From UBA1479 sp963976055 (GTDB lineage Bacteria; Pseudomonadota; Alphaproteobacteria; Rhodospirillales; Casp-alpha2): DNA of 64,000 nt. The translations under genes were made by a program, and so were the position numbers. The notes beneath the pieces are model-generated. The model worked only from the letters and a program-made list of their open reading frames with translations. It was not told where the DNA came from and did no database searches. Shown piece after piece: positions 52,791 to 61,513 of the stretch (positions within the stretch are counted from its first letter, which is position 1; every line of letters starts with the position of its first letter). The stretch is taken from positions 124,001 to 188,000 of the forward strand of contig CAXBJB010000002.1 in assembly GCA_963976055.1 (NCBI GenBank), in the 5' to 3' direction.

Positions 52791-52826
52791 TCCTGTCCCA
52801 GTATGCCGGTCTTGATCCGGTCATCC

Positions 52827-52866
52827 AAAAAAAGGCCAACTGTTCAAGCGAGTAGAGCCTGAACAG
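52827..52866 (-). other. Terminator-like hairpin in the leader of the REC-MBL gene
   Basis: On the minus strand CTGTTCA (52866-52860) and TGAACAG (52846-52840) can pair across 13 bases. TTGGCC follows, then seven Ts (52833-52827), about 35 bp before the REC-MBL start. The 7-bp stem is weak; it may be a leaky terminator or attenuator. The rest of 52867-53063 shows nothing I can assign. Confidence 0.35.
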
Positions 52867-53063
52867 ATTAACAATCCCTCAAAACGTCGATTATCACCGT
52901 ACCCGGAAACGTATCGTCTGGGCAGGGTTTTCAGGGTTGTAGCAGAACATGCGGGACAATCGCAAACCGTCTTTCCTTATGGCACGGGAGACAGGAAACC
53001 CGCCTGCGGGCGGGATGCCGGCGGCGGGCGCGACAAGGCGGCGCGGCGTCGGGACGTCAGGCC

Positions 53064-53103
53064 AAAAAAGAGGCGCGCGGCGGACCGAAGCCCGCCGCAC
53101 GCC
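53064..53103 (-). terminator. Rho-independent terminator of nrdJ
   Basis: On the minus strand a 12-bp stem (53103-53092 with 53083-53072, one G-U pair, loop GCTTCGGT) is followed by TC and TTTTTT (53069-53064). It lies 52 bp after the nrdJ stop. Confidence 0.85.
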
Positions 53104-53154
53104 CCAAGTTTCCCAGGGAGGATTCCTGAATGGATGGAATGCCGGTTCGGGGCA

Positions 53155-56100
53155 TCATGAACATCCGCTTGTGGCGCCGCAGGTGACGCACTTCATGCAG
53201 GTGCCGTTGCGCACCAGGGTGAAGTTGCCGCAGTCGCCGCAGGAGTCGCCTTCATATCCCTTCATGCGGGCTTCGCGGATCTGGTCCAGTTTGCTGTCTG
53301 TCTGGGTGATCACGCTGGTCTCGATCTCCAGGACCGTCTCGGTGCTTTCCGCCCGTTGCACGGTGACGCCGACGCCGTTGCCGCCGCCGTTGCTGCCGCT
53401 GGTGCGCACGGCGCCCGCGGTCGAGCCGGACTGTTCACCGCCGAAGCGCCCGCCCTGCACGACCATGAACTGCTTGGAACGCACATAGCCGCGGCTGGTC
53501 AGCTGCGCCACGGCCTCCATCATGCCGGACTTCTCGGCGTTATCCGGAAGGTCGCCTTCGTCGGAACCGTCGCCCACGGTATCGGGCAGCAGGTCCGCCG
53601 GTTCGACATGGGCGAGGTCGTTGCGGTCCAGGTACGACACCGCCAGTTCGCGGAAGATGTAGTCGAGGATCGACGTCGCCATTTTGATGGTGTCGTTGCC
53701 GGTGACCATGCCCGAGGGCTCGAAGCGGGTGAAGGTGAAGGCCTCCACGTATTCTTCAAGCGGCACGCCGTACTGCAGGCCGATGGAGATGGCGATGGCG
53801 AAGTTGTTCATCAGCGAGCGGAAGGCGGCCCCTTCCTTGTGCATGTCGATGAAGATTTCCGCCAGCTTGCCGTCGCTGTATTCGCCGGTGTGCAGGTAGA
53901 CCTTGTGATCGCCGATCGACGCCTTCTGGATATAGCCTTTGCGCCGGTTGGGCGGGCGGCGGCGTTCCTGGGCGCGTTCGACGATGCGCTCGACGATGCG
54001 TTCGGCGACGATCTCGGCCCTGGAGGCATTGGCCGGCGCGGCGGCCACGGCCTCTTCCAAAGTTTCCTCGGCATCGACGTCGTCCAGCAGGGCCGATTGC
54101 AGCGGCTGCGACAGCTTGGAGCCGTCGCGGTACAACGCGTTGGCTTTCAGCCCCAGTTTCCAGGACAGCATGTAGGCGTCGTTGCATTCCTTGACCGAGG
54201 CTGAGTTCGGCATGTTGATGGTCTTGGAAATGGCGCCCGAGATGAAGGGCTGCGCCGCCGCCATCATGCGGATGTGGCTTTCGACGGAAAGGTAGCGTTT
54301 GCCGATCTTGCCGCAGGGGTTGGCGCAGTCGAACACGGACAGGTGCTCGGCCTTCAAGTGAGGCGCGCCCTCCAGCGTCATGGCGCCGCAGATATAGGTG
54401 TTGGCGGCCTCGACCTCGGCCTTGGAGAAGCCGAGGTAGGCGAGCATGTCGAAGCTCATGTCGTCGAGCTTGTCGGCTGGAATGCCCAGGCCCTCGCGGC
54501 AGAAGGCATCGCCCAGGTTCCACTTGTTGAACACGAATTTGATATCGAAGGCTTCGCCGAGAGATTTTTCAAGTTTCTTCAGAACGTTATCCGTGAAACC
54601 TTTGATTTTCAATGTTTCTGCATTGATCCCCGGCGCCCCTTCCAAGGTGCCGTGGCCGACCGCGTAGTTGATCATGTCGGTGATCTCGTCGGCCGTGTAG
54701 CCCATGCCCGACAGCGCCTTCGGCACCATGCGGTTGATGATCTTGAAGTAGCCGCCGCCGGCCAGCTTCTTGAACTTGACCAGGGCGAAGTCGGGCTCGA
54801 TCCCCGTGGTGTCGCAATCCATGACCAGGCCGATGGTGCCCGTGGGCGCGATCACCGTGGTCTGGGCATTGCGGTAGCCATGGGCCTCGCCGCCTTCAAG
54901 CGCGAGGTCCCAGGCCTTGGCCGCGGCCTTGGACAGTTCCGCATCTGGGCAGTCGCCCGCGATCAGCGGCACGGGGGCCACTTCCAGGCCTTCGTAGCCG
55001 GTCTTGTCGCCATGGGCCGCGCGGCGGTGGTTGCGGATGACCCGCAGCATGGCGTCGGCGTTCTTTTCGTAGCCGGGGAAGGTGCCCAGCTCCGCCGCCA
55101 TCTCGGCCGAGGTGGCGTAGCAGGTGCCGGTCATCAATGCCGTGACGGCGCCGCAGATGGCCCGGCCTTCGACGGAATCATAGGACAGCCCGGCATTCAT
55201 CAGGTAGCCGCCGATGTTGGCATAGCCCAGGCCCAGGGTCCGGAACTCGTAGGACAGTTGGGCGATTTCCTTGGACGGGAACTGAGCCATGAGCACCGAA
55301 ATCTCAAGCGTCACGGTCCACAGGCGCACCGCGTGCTCGAACCCGGTGACATCGAAGGTGCCGTCCTTCTGAGAGAAGGTGATCAGGTTCAAGGACGCCA
55401 GATTGCAGGCCGTGTCGTCCAGGAACATGTATTCGGAGCAGGGGTTAGAGGCATTGATGCGGCCCGAATTGGGACAGGTGTGCCATTCGTTGATGGTGGT
55501 GTCGTACTGCAGGCCCGGATCGGCGCAGGCCCAGGCCGAATAGCCGATCTGCTCCCACAGGTCGCGGGCCTGGATGCGCTTGTGCACCTTGCCGTCCGTG
55601 CGGCGGATCAATTCCCATTCGCCGTCGTCGAGAACGGCCTGGATGAATTCGTTGGTCAGGCGCACCGAATTGTTGGAGTTCTGCCCCGACACGGTCACGT
55701 AGGCTTCCGAATCCCAATCCGTGTCGTAGGTCGGGAATTCGATATCCGTATATCCCTGGCGGGCGAAGTGGATCACTCGCTGGACGTAATTGTCAGGGAT
55801 CATGGCTTGGCGGCATTCCCGGATGGCGGCCTTGAGCGCCGGGTTCTTGCGCGGGTCGAAGCAATCCTCGGCGGAGCAGTCTTCGCCGTCGGCTTCCATA
55901 TTCTGACAAGCGGCCAGGACCTGGGTCAGGTGCTTCTTGGCGAGGCGCGAGCCGGACACCAGCGCGGCGACCTTCTGCTCTTCCTGAACCTTCCAGTTGA
56001 TGTACTTCTCGATGTCCGGATGATCGACGTCGACGACGACCATCTTGGCCGCGCGGCGCGTGGTGCCGCCGGATTTGATGGCGCCGGCAGCCCGGTCGCC

Positions 56101-56880
56101 GATCTTGAGGAAGCTCATCAGGCCCGACGACTTGCCGCCGCCCGACAGGGCTTCGTTCTCGCCGCGCAGGGCCGAGAAGTTGGACCCGGTGCCCGAGCCG
56201 TACTTGAACAGCCGTGCCTCGCGGACCCAAAGGTCCATGATCCCGCCGTCGCTTACCAGGTCGTCGTTGACGCCTTGGATGAAACAGGCATGGGGCTGCG
56301 GGTGCTCGTAAGCGGAATTGGAGGCGACCAGCTTGCCGGTCTCGAAATCAACGTAATGATGCCCCTGGGCCGGGCCGTCGATGCCATAGGCCCAATGCAG
56401 GCCCGTGTTGAACCACTGGGGCGAGTTGGGCGCGGCCATCTGCTTGGCCAGCATGAAGCGCATTTCATCGAAATAAGTCCGGGCGTCGGCTTCGGAATCG
56501 AAATAGCCGCCTTTCCAGCCCCAATAGGTCCAGGTCCCGGCCAGACGGTCGAACACCTGCTTGGCGCTGGTTTCGCCGGACGACCGCTTGTCCTTGGGCA
56601 GCTTCTTGAGGGCGGCGGCATCGGGCTCGGAACGCCACAGCCACGACGGGACCGAATTCTCCTCGACCTTCTTCAGCTTCGCCGGCACGCCCGCCTTGCG
56701 GAAGTACTTCTGCGCCAGCACGTCCGAGGCGACCTGCGACCACGCGTCGGGCACTTCGATGTCCGCCTGCGCGAACACCACGGAGCCGTCCGGGTTTCGG
56801 ATTTCGCTGGATGCCCGGCGAAACTTGATTACCGCGTAAGGTGACTGGTCCTGTTTCGTAAAATGCCGCTTGATCTGCAT
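53155..56880 (-). CDS. nrdJ: Adenosylcobalamin-dependent (class II) ribonucleoside-diphosphate reductase
   Basis: This 1241-residue class II reductase makes deoxyribonucleotides without oxygen, using adenosylcobalamin to generate the thiyl radical. The N-terminus carries FTKQDQSPYAVIKF and the catalytic barrel holds NGIDGPAQ-type and ASNPCSEYMFLDDTACNLASLNL (landmarks NPCSEYMFLDD and CNLASLNL). GEAHGYRNAQTTVIAPTGTIG and NMPNSASVKE are family sites. The C-terminal region includes QKASIGDHKVYLHTGEYSDG and ends in a zinc-finger-like CGDCGNF, CMKC, CGATSGC cysteine cluster used for re-reduction. The length is normal for the alphaproteobacterial NrdJ form. Confidence 0.96.
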   Translation of the reverse strand: MQIKRHFTKQDQSPYAVIKFRRASSEIRNPDGSVVFAQADIEVPDAWSQVASDVLAQKYFRKAGVPAKLKKVEENSVPSWLWRSEPDAAALKKLPKDKRSSGETSAKQVFDRLAGTWTYWGWKGGYFDSEADARTYFDEMRFMLAKQMAAPNSPQWFNTGLHWAYGIDGPAQGHHYVDFETGKLVASNSAYEHPQPHACFIQGVNDDLVSDGGIMDLWVREARLFKYGSGTGSNFSALRGENEALSGGGKSSGLMSFLKIGDRAAGAIKSGGTTRRAAKMVVVDVDHPDIEKYINWKVQEEQKVAALVSGSRLAKKHLTQVLAACQNMEADGEDCSAEDCFDPRKNPALKAAIRECRQAMIPDNYVQRVIHFARQGYTDIEFPTYDTDWDSEAYVTVSGQNSNNSVRLTNEFIQAVLDDGEWELIRRTDGKVHKRIQARDLWEQIGYSAWACADPGLQYDTTINEWHTCPNSGRINASNPCSEYMFLDDTACNLASLNLITFSQKDGTFDVTGFEHAVRLWTVTLEISVLMAQFPSKEIAQLSYEFRTLGLGYANIGGYLMNAGLSYDSVEGRAICGAVTALMTGTCYATSAEMAAELGTFPGYEKNADAMLRVIRNHRRAAHGDKTGYEGLEVAPVPLIAGDCPDAELSKAAAKAWDLALEGGEAHGYRNAQTTVIAPTGTIGLVMDCDTTGIEPDFALVKFKKLAGGGYFKIINRMVPKALSGMGYTADEITDMINYAVGHGTLEGAPGINAETLKIKGFTDNVLKKLEKSLGEAFDIKFVFNKWNLGDAFCREGLGIPADKLDDMSFDMLAYLGFSKAEVEAANTYICGAMTLEGAPHLKAEHLSVFDCANPCGKIGKRYLSVESHIRMMAAAQPFISGAISKTINMPNSASVKECNDAYMLSWKLGLKANALYRDGSKLSQPLQSALLDDVDAEETLEEAVAAAPANASRAEIVAERIVERIVERAQERRRPPNRRKGYIQKASIGDHKVYLHTGEYSDGKLAEIFIDMHKEGAAFRSLMNNFAIAISIGLQYGVPLEEYVEAFTFTRFEPSGMVTGNDTIKMATSILDYIFRELAVSYLDRNDLAHVEPADLLPDTVGDGSDEGDLPDNAEKSGMMEAVAQLTSRGYVRSKQFMVVQGGRFGGEQSGSTAGAVRTSGSNGGGNGVGVTVQRAESTETVLEIETSVITQTDSKLDQIREARMKGYEGDSCGDCGNFTLVRNGTCMKCVTCGATSGCS

Positions 56881-57279
56881 GGCTACCCCGTCTGCGCTTC
56901 CTTAATGGTCCCTGTCATTTCCGGCCCTGTTGCTGGCCGGCGGGCCCAACAACAGACCCGGGTCGCTTCTTTGCCGCTGGCTCGGAAGGCTTTCGCTTCC
57001 TGAAACTACATAGTGTATTTGCCCAGGCGTGAAGGACGCTAAATGTAGCCAACGGCTTTGGGACCAGCAACAGGATTATTTCAACATTTAGGGGTTATGT
57101 TACGAATAAATTACTTGATTTTGTGGAACCTCCTGGAAAACCGGGAGTTATGCCTTAGGTCATAGTCGGGGCCGCCCTATATATTGCGGGCGGTGGTCGG
57201 TAAAGGCGGTCAAGCGGACTGGACCTCGCGCCCGCATGGTGCCATATTCCCGCGGTACATCAGGCGGATATGAGGCCCC
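56881..57279. promoter_or_regulatory. Divergent gap between nrdJ and NDUFA12 with a possible NrdR box
   Basis: The 399-bp gap has no ORF. On the plus strand 57001-57016 reads TGAAACTACATAGTGT, whose right half TACATAGTGT resembles the NrdR-box half-site ATATAGTGT. The left half is degenerate, so this is tentative. Region 57129-57146 holds a 7-bp stem, CTCCTGG-AAAA-CCGGGAG, of unknown use. I saw no B12-box (GCCACTG) in the nrdJ leader, so no cobalamin riboswitch is supported. Confidence 0.35.
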
Positions 57280-57636
57280 ATGGACATCGGAACGCTGCTG
57301 CATACCTGGATTCACGGCAAGCTCGTCGGCACCGACGAGTTCGGCAACCGTTATTACAAGAACAAGGGCGGGTCGCTGTATGGCCGCGAACGCCGCTGGG
57401 TTCTGTACAAGGGCCGCAAGGAAGCCTCCAAGGTGCCGCCGGAATGGCATTCCTGGCTGCACCACACCTCTGCCGAGCCGCTGACCGAAAGCGCCACCCG
57501 GGCGCGGCCGTGGCAGAAGGAACACGTTCCCAACCTGACGGGGACGGCCGGTGCCTATCGCCCCGCGGGCCACGATTTCAAGGGGGGCACCCGCGCCCAT
57601 GCCACGGGCGACTACGAAGCCTGGAAGCCGGAATGA
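57280..57636 (+). CDS. NADH:ubiquinone oxidoreductase subunit NDUFA12-like
   Basis: This 118-residue accessory subunit of complex I is conserved between alphaproteobacteria and mitochondria. The core is VGTDEFGNRYYKNKGG, RRWVLYKGRKEASKVPPEWHSWLHH and DFKGGTRAHATGDYEAWKPE. It lies on the matrix/cytoplasmic side of the peripheral arm. Its neighbours, two mlaD genes and DUF2155, form a conserved alphaproteobacterial arrangement. It is the clearest lineage marker in this part of the window. Confidence 0.94.
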   Translation: MDIGTLLHTWIHGKLVGTDEFGNRYYKNKGGSLYGRERRWVLYKGRKEASKVPPEWHSWLHHTSAEPLTESATRARPWQKEHVPNLTGTAGAYRPAGHDFKGGTRAHATGDYEAWKPE

Positions 57637-57681
57637 TTTGCGGCTCCCTGGCTGGGGCGCTGCGATGACGGTCGGATACCG

Positions 57682-58179
57682 ATGACACTCGAAACAAAGG
57701 AACAGATGATCGGCGCTTTGGCGCTTGTCGTGCTTCTGGCGGTTCTCGGTTTCATGAACCAAAGCCGCGACGTGACCTCCGGCGCGGACGGACGAATCCG
57801 GGTCGATGCCCTGTTCGGCCGCGTCGATGGCATCGCCCCCGGTGCCGAAGTCCGCATGGGCGGCGTTCGAATCGGCAAGGTCACGGCCCAGCGCCTGGAC
57901 GACAAGTTCCGCGCCGTGCTGACCCTCAATCTGACCGACGGCGTGATGGTGCCGAATGATTCGTCGGCCTCGGTGCAGACCGACGGCCTGTTCGGCGGCA
58001 AATATATCGTTTTGGAGCCGGGCGCATCGGAACAGGGCCTGAAAACCGGCGATCTGATCGCCATCACCCAGGATGCCCAGGTCGTTAGCGACATTCTGAA
58101 TCTGATCATTTCCCAGGGCCGGGCCGCCATGGAAGAGCGCCGGGCCGCCGCCGAAACGGCGGCTGGACAGACGAAATAA
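57682..58179 (+). CDS. mlaD: MlaD-type lipid-transport (MCE) protein, first copy
   Basis: This 165-residue inner-membrane-anchored protein belongs to the Mla phospholipid-transport system that keeps lipid asymmetry in the outer membrane. One N-terminal helix (residues ~8-25) is followed by an MCE domain, with FGRVDGIAPGAEVRMGGVRIGKV and TDGLFGGKYIVLEPG as landmarks. The last ~25 residues are helical and Ala-rich. MlaE/MlaF are not in the window, so its membrane partners are encoded elsewhere. Confidence 0.9.
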   Translation: MTLETKEQMIGALALVVLLAVLGFMNQSRDVTSGADGRIRVDALFGRVDGIAPGAEVRMGGVRIGKVTAQRLDDKFRAVLTLNLTDGVMVPNDSSASVQTDGLFGGKYIVLEPGASEQGLKTGDLIAITQDAQVVSDILNLIISQGRAAMEERRAAAETAAGQTK

Positions 58180-58197
58180 GGGGCGGAGAGACCGGAC

Positions 58198-58647
58198 ATG
58201 GGACGTAATGCAATCGAAACGGTCCTGGGCGGCGTCGTGCTGATCGTTGCCGGGGTGTTCCTTTTCTTCGCCTTCAACGTGGCCCAGGTGAAGGCCGTCA
58301 CGGGCTATGAGATCAAGGCGCATTTCCTCAAGATCGGCGGCCTGTCGAATGGCAGCGACGTGCGCATCAACGGCATCAAGGTCGGCACCGTTCTCGACCG
58401 CGCGCTCGATCCGCAGACGTTCGAGGCCGTTGTCACCATGTCGATCCGCCCGGACGTGAAACTGCCCAAGGACACGGTGGCGACGATCGGCTCCGAAGGC
58501 ATCTTGGGCGGAAAATACATCCGCCTGAAGCCGGGGCAGGCTTCGGAAATGCTGCCCGCGGGCGGGCGCATCGCCAAGGTCGAAGACTTTAAATCCCTCG
58601 AGGATCAGGTCGGCGAGATCATCTTCCTGGCTACGGGCGGGAAATAG
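58198..58647 (+). CDS. MlaD-type lipid-transport (MCE) protein, second copy
   Basis: This 149-residue protein has one N-terminal transmembrane helix (TVLGGVVLIVAGVFLFFAFN) and an MCE domain: FLKIGGLSNGSDVRINGIKVGTV and SEGILGGKYIRLKPG. It starts 18 bp after the first copy and is diverged from it, so the pair is an old duplication. MCE proteins form hexameric rings, and a mixed ring of two chains is conceivable here. The C-terminal segment LEDQVGEIIFLATGGK is the typical short tail. Confidence 0.9.
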   Translation: MGRNAIETVLGGVVLIVAGVFLFFAFNVAQVKAVTGYEIKAHFLKIGGLSNGSDVRINGIKVGTVLDRALDPQTFEAVVTMSIRPDVKLPKDTVATIGSEGILGGKYIRLKPGQASEMLPAGGRIAKVEDFKSLEDQVGEIIFLATGGK

Positions 58648-58653
58648 GCCGCG

Positions 58654-59034
58654 ATGCGGCTGTTCCTGATTGCCCTGATCGGCGTCCTCACCGCCTTTCC
58701 GGCGGGGGCGGCCCCTATGAACAAGGTCATCCTGCAGGGCCTGGACAAGGTCACGGCGCGGGTCTCGACCCTGGAAACCCGAGTCGGCGAGGTCGTGCGT
58801 TTCGGCACGCTTGAGATCATCGCCCGCAGCTGCGACAAGCGCCCGCCGGAAGAGCCGCCGGAAAGCGCGGCCTTCCTCGATATTTGGGAAATCCGCCCCG
58901 GAGAGCCGGCGGTCAGCCTGTTCCGCGGCTGGATGTTCGCCTCCAGCCCGGCGCTCAACGCGCTGGAACATCCCGTCTACGATATCTGGGTGCTCGATTG
59001 CGCCGAACCGGCGGATGCCGCCCCGCCTAAATAG
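58654..59034 (+). CDS. DUF2155 family exported protein
   Basis: This 126-residue protein is exported by a Sec signal (MRLFLIALIGVLTAFPAGA). The mature part has the DUF2155 sequence KVILQGLDKVTARVSTLETRVGEVVRFG (landmarks LDKVTARVSTLE) and FRGWMFASSPALNALEHPVYDIWVLDC. It contains two cysteines (RSCDKRPPEEPPE and the VLDC end) that probably form a disulfide. It lies 7 bp after the second mlaD gene. Function is unknown, but the conserved location beside NDUFA12 and mlaD points to the envelope. Confidence 0.9.
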   Translation: MRLFLIALIGVLTAFPAGAAPMNKVILQGLDKVTARVSTLETRVGEVVRFGTLEIIARSCDKRPPEEPPESAAFLDIWEIRPGEPAVSLFRGWMFASSPALNALEHPVYDIWVLDCAEPADAAPPK

Positions 59035-59075
59035 CGTTCCCCTACCTTTGACCCCGCCTTGCAGGACGCCGGTGA

Positions 59076-59360
59076 GTCCCCGTCGTGCCGGGCCGAGGGG
59101 GCAGGGCCGCCGACCCCGCCCTCTGCCGGAATTGCCATACGCCGCAGGGGATGATTGCCCAGAACCTTGCGGGCATGCCGACAGACACATTGCCGCAGTG
59201 CGGCGGTTCCGTTCGGGGGAACAAGTCCATCCGGTGATGGCATCCCTCTCGCGATCCTTCCCTGATGCCGAAATCACGAAGCTGGCCGCGTATTTTTCCG
59301 CGCTCGGCCCGGTCGGGACGCAGCGCGCGGCGGAAAAGCCGACGGAACAGGCGAAACAGG
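59076..59360 (+). pseudogene. Broken cytochrome c (c553-like) with a one-base deletion near 59186
   Basis: In one frame, 59076 onward reads a DPALCRNCHTPQG haem-binding CxxCH motif (Cys codons 59124 and 59133) and NLAGMPTD. From 59186 the sense continues one frame over as IAAVRRFRSGEQVHPVMASLSRSF, then PDAEITKLAAYFSAL, the C-terminal part of a small soluble cytochrome c. Inserting one base near 59186 joins them (GMPTD-Y-IAAVRRFRSGE). No signal peptide or start codon is visible upstream of the motif, and the second frame stays open into the convergent antiporter gene to 59539. This looks like a decayed gene, unless the base is missing from the assembly. Confidence 0.75.
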
Positions 59361-60575
59361 TCAGCGCGAAGGCCGCCAACGCCGCAGTAGAAGATGGACG
59401 GCGATCGGCGTGGCGATTGAGGTCGCCAGCGCAACCAGGGCAATCCCCGAAAAGACCCCGGCCGGCATGGCCCAATCGCCCAGGTCGCGTGCCTGCTGAC
59501 CGATCACCATGGCCATTTCGGCGCGTGGCACCATGCTGACCCCGATCAGCAGCGCGCCGGCACCGGACGTCGTCATCAAGGCCGGCAGCCCGGCCCCGGC
59601 GATCTTGCCGCCGACGGCCACGGCGAGCAACGCCCCGCCGAACGCCAGTGCCATGCCCAGGGACCCGGGATCGATGCGGAAGCCGATGGCGATGAAAAAG
59701 AACGGCACGAAAAAGGCCTGGATTTGCACGAAGCCCGTTTCGATGCGCACGACGTCCGGATTGCGGCTGAAGATCAGGCCCGCGAAGAAGGCGCCGATGG
59801 CGATGGAAAAGCCCAACAGAGAGGCGACGGCGGCGACGCAGAGCCCGATGCCCAGGAGGATCATCGCCGCATGGGGGTTGCCCAGGCGGGTCAGGACGGC
59901 GGCAAGGCGGTGCTGGTTGGTCCAGGCGACGGCCAGGCACAGCCCGCCGAGCGCCGCCGCCTTGACCAGCAGAATCAGCGAAATTTCCGATATATGGGTG
60001 GCCAGACTGCCGCCGTTCCCCGAATGGACCAGGGGGGCGACGGCCACGGCCATGGCCATGAAGATGACCGCCGACAGGTCATCCAGTTCCGCCACGTCGA
60101 TCAGGGTTTCGCCGTCGGGGGTGTCGAGGGCGCCGGCCTCGCGCCACAGTTCCGTGGTCACGGCGACGCTGGTCGCCGTCATGGCGATGGCCGTGAACAT
60201 GCTGGGCACGGGGCCCAGGTCGAACATCTGATGACAGAGCAGGAACGCGGGCACGCCGCTGAGCGTGACGTTGCCGAGCCAGATGGGCGCCGCCCGGGGC
60301 AGCTTCGCGACAAGGCCGTGCAGGTTGCTGTCGAGCCCGATGCGGAACAGCAGGATGAACACGCCCGTCTCGGCAAGGAATTCCAGCAGGTGGCGGCCCG
60401 TCCCGGATATGAAGGCCATCTGTCCGTCGGCCACGCGGAGGGCGAATCCCAGCGCGATGAAACCGGCCAGGGCGGGCAGGCCGACCTTCTCGAACCAGAT
60501 GCGCGTGAACACCGCCGCGACGATCAGGATGCCCAGCATCAATTCGAAGATGGAAATGGATTGATGGTCGATCAT
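59361..60575 (-). CDS. CPA2-type cation:proton antiporter
   Basis: This 404-residue inner-membrane protein has about twelve to thirteen helices. It belongs to the KefB/NapA-type monovalent cation:proton antiporter group. LIDVAELDDLSAVIFMAMAV carries the acidic ion-binding pair (Asp-Asp in the middle helix), and TSVAVTTELWREAGALDTPDGE is the preceding loop. GFSIAIGAFFAGLIFSRNPD and FVPFFFIAIGFRIDP are family landmarks. There is no C-terminal RCK/TrkA-N domain, so nucleotide control seems absent. Na+ or K+ cannot be told apart from sequence. Confidence 0.88.
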   Translation of the reverse strand: MIDHQSISIFELMLGILIVAAVFTRIWFEKVGLPALAGFIALGFALRVADGQMAFISGTGRHLLEFLAETGVFILLFRIGLDSNLHGLVAKLPRAAPIWLGNVTLSGVPAFLLCHQMFDLGPVPSMFTAIAMTATSVAVTTELWREAGALDTPDGETLIDVAELDDLSAVIFMAMAVAVAPLVHSGNGGSLATHISEISLILLVKAAALGGLCLAVAWTNQHRLAAVLTRLGNPHAAMILLGIGLCVAAVASLLGFSIAIGAFFAGLIFSRNPDVVRIETGFVQIQAFFVPFFFIAIGFRIDPGSLGMALAFGGALLAVAVGGKIAGAGLPALMTTSGAGALLIGVSMVPRAEMAMVIGQQARDLGDWAMPAGVFSGIALVALATSIATPIAVHLLLRRWRPSR

Positions 60576-60604
60576 GGCCGTATTCCGTTGATCAGCGTCC
60601 CAAT

Positions 60605-61513
60605 CTATTCCAGGTCGTCCAAAACGTCATGTACCGCATCCGCCAGCAGGGGCGCGAGGGTGACCGTGTTGGTTTCGTGCGGCACGGAATCGGCGGATTC
60701 GATCGCACCGACACCGGCTGCCTTCAGCATGGCAAGGACCGATGGCGGGCCCAGCATGTGCACGGCCGTCACATCGACCGATGCGGCCCCCGCGGCCCGA
60801 AGCAGGCGCGCGCTTTCGGCAAGCGTCGCGCCGCTGGAGATCACATCGTCGACCAAGACGGCCGGCCGTCCGGCAACCCGTTCGATTCCCGAAATCTCGA
60901 TCGTCACGTCACGGTCGCCCGTGCGCAGCTTGCACCCGATCAGAACATCAAGCCCCAGGGGCACGGCGACGGCCTCGACCCATTGCCGGGATTCGCTGTC
61001 CGGGCCGACGATGATGGCATCCCCCGCCAAGCCTTTGTCCCGCAGGCGTGTGGCCAGCAAGTTCGTCGCCGAGACCGCTACCGCCCGCGCCGTGGGAAAC
61101 ACCGCCGCAAGGGAGCTTGTCCGGTGCAGGTGCGGATCGACAGTGACGACGCCGTCGATCAGGCCGTCCAGGAAGCGGCCGATGATGCGTTGGCTTACGG
61201 CCTCGCCGGCGTGAAACGCCGCGTCCTGGCGCATGTAGCATAGATAGGGCGCGACCAGGACAAGACGCTGCGCGCCGGCGTCGCGCAGCGTCGAGGCGGC
61301 GAGCATCAGTTCCACGAGCTTCGCGTTGGGGTCGTCGAGGGAGCGGTAGAGGATCACCGTGTCGGCCGCGTCGCCGACGCGGACAAGGCTTTCCCCGTCG
61401 GGAAAACGGCGTGCTGCGATCCCGGAGAACGGAATCGTCAGTGCCGCGGCGAGACGGCGGGCCTGGGGCGCCGATTCCGGGAATCCTTGAAGCGTGAGCG
61501 CGGCCGCCGTCAT
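60605..61513 (-). CDS. Ribose-phosphate pyrophosphokinase-like protein (archaeal class III type)
   Basis: This 302-residue PRPP-synthase-family protein has the N-terminal half ARRFPDGESLVRV, APYLCYMRQDAAF and VVTVDPHLHRTSS, and the C-terminal PRPP-binding loop VLVDDVISSGATL. The sequence CKLRTGDRDVTIEIS matches the K-x-R/EI pattern of the archaeal class III synthases rather than the RRP loop of class I. The AMP-phosphorylase-type gene directly upstream on the same strand overlaps by 4 bases, so the two act together. Whether it makes PRPP, ribose-1,5-bisphosphate from PRPP or another product is not fixed by sequence. Confidence 0.85.
   Translation of the reverse strand: MTAAALTLQGFPESAPQARRLAAALTIPFSGIAARRFPDGESLVRVGDAADTVILYRSLDDPNAKLVELMLAASTLRDAGAQRLVLVAPYLCYMRQDAAFHAGEAVSQRIIGRFLDGLIDGVVTVDPHLHRTSSLAAVFPTARAVAVSATNLLATRLRDKGLAGDAIIVGPDSESRQWVEAVAVPLGLDVLIGCKLRTGDRDVTIEISGIERVAGRPAVLVDDVISSGATLAESARLLRAAGAASVDVTAVHMLGPPSVLAMLKAAGVGAIESADSVPHETNTVTLAPLLADAVHDVLDDLE

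Noticed and set aside
52949..53488. 179-residue plus-strand ORF over the nrdJ terminator
   Set aside because: It crosses the strong nrdJ terminator and lies antisense to the nrdJ C-terminus; no ribosome site or domain.
54274..56844. 856-residue plus-strand ORF antisense to nrdJ
   Set aside because: It is a shadow of the GC-rich nrdJ gene. NrdJ motifs are unambiguous in the other strand.
56881..57160. Cobalamin riboswitch before nrdJ
   Set aside because: Expected for a B12-dependent enzyme, but no B12-box (GCCACTG) or matching long leader structure was seen. NrdJ genes are often not riboswitch-controlled.
57160..59940. 926-residue minus-strand ORF over NDUFA12, both mlaD genes and DUF2155
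   Set aside because: It is Arg/Pro-rich, has no recognisable domain and lies antisense to four genes with strong family evidence.
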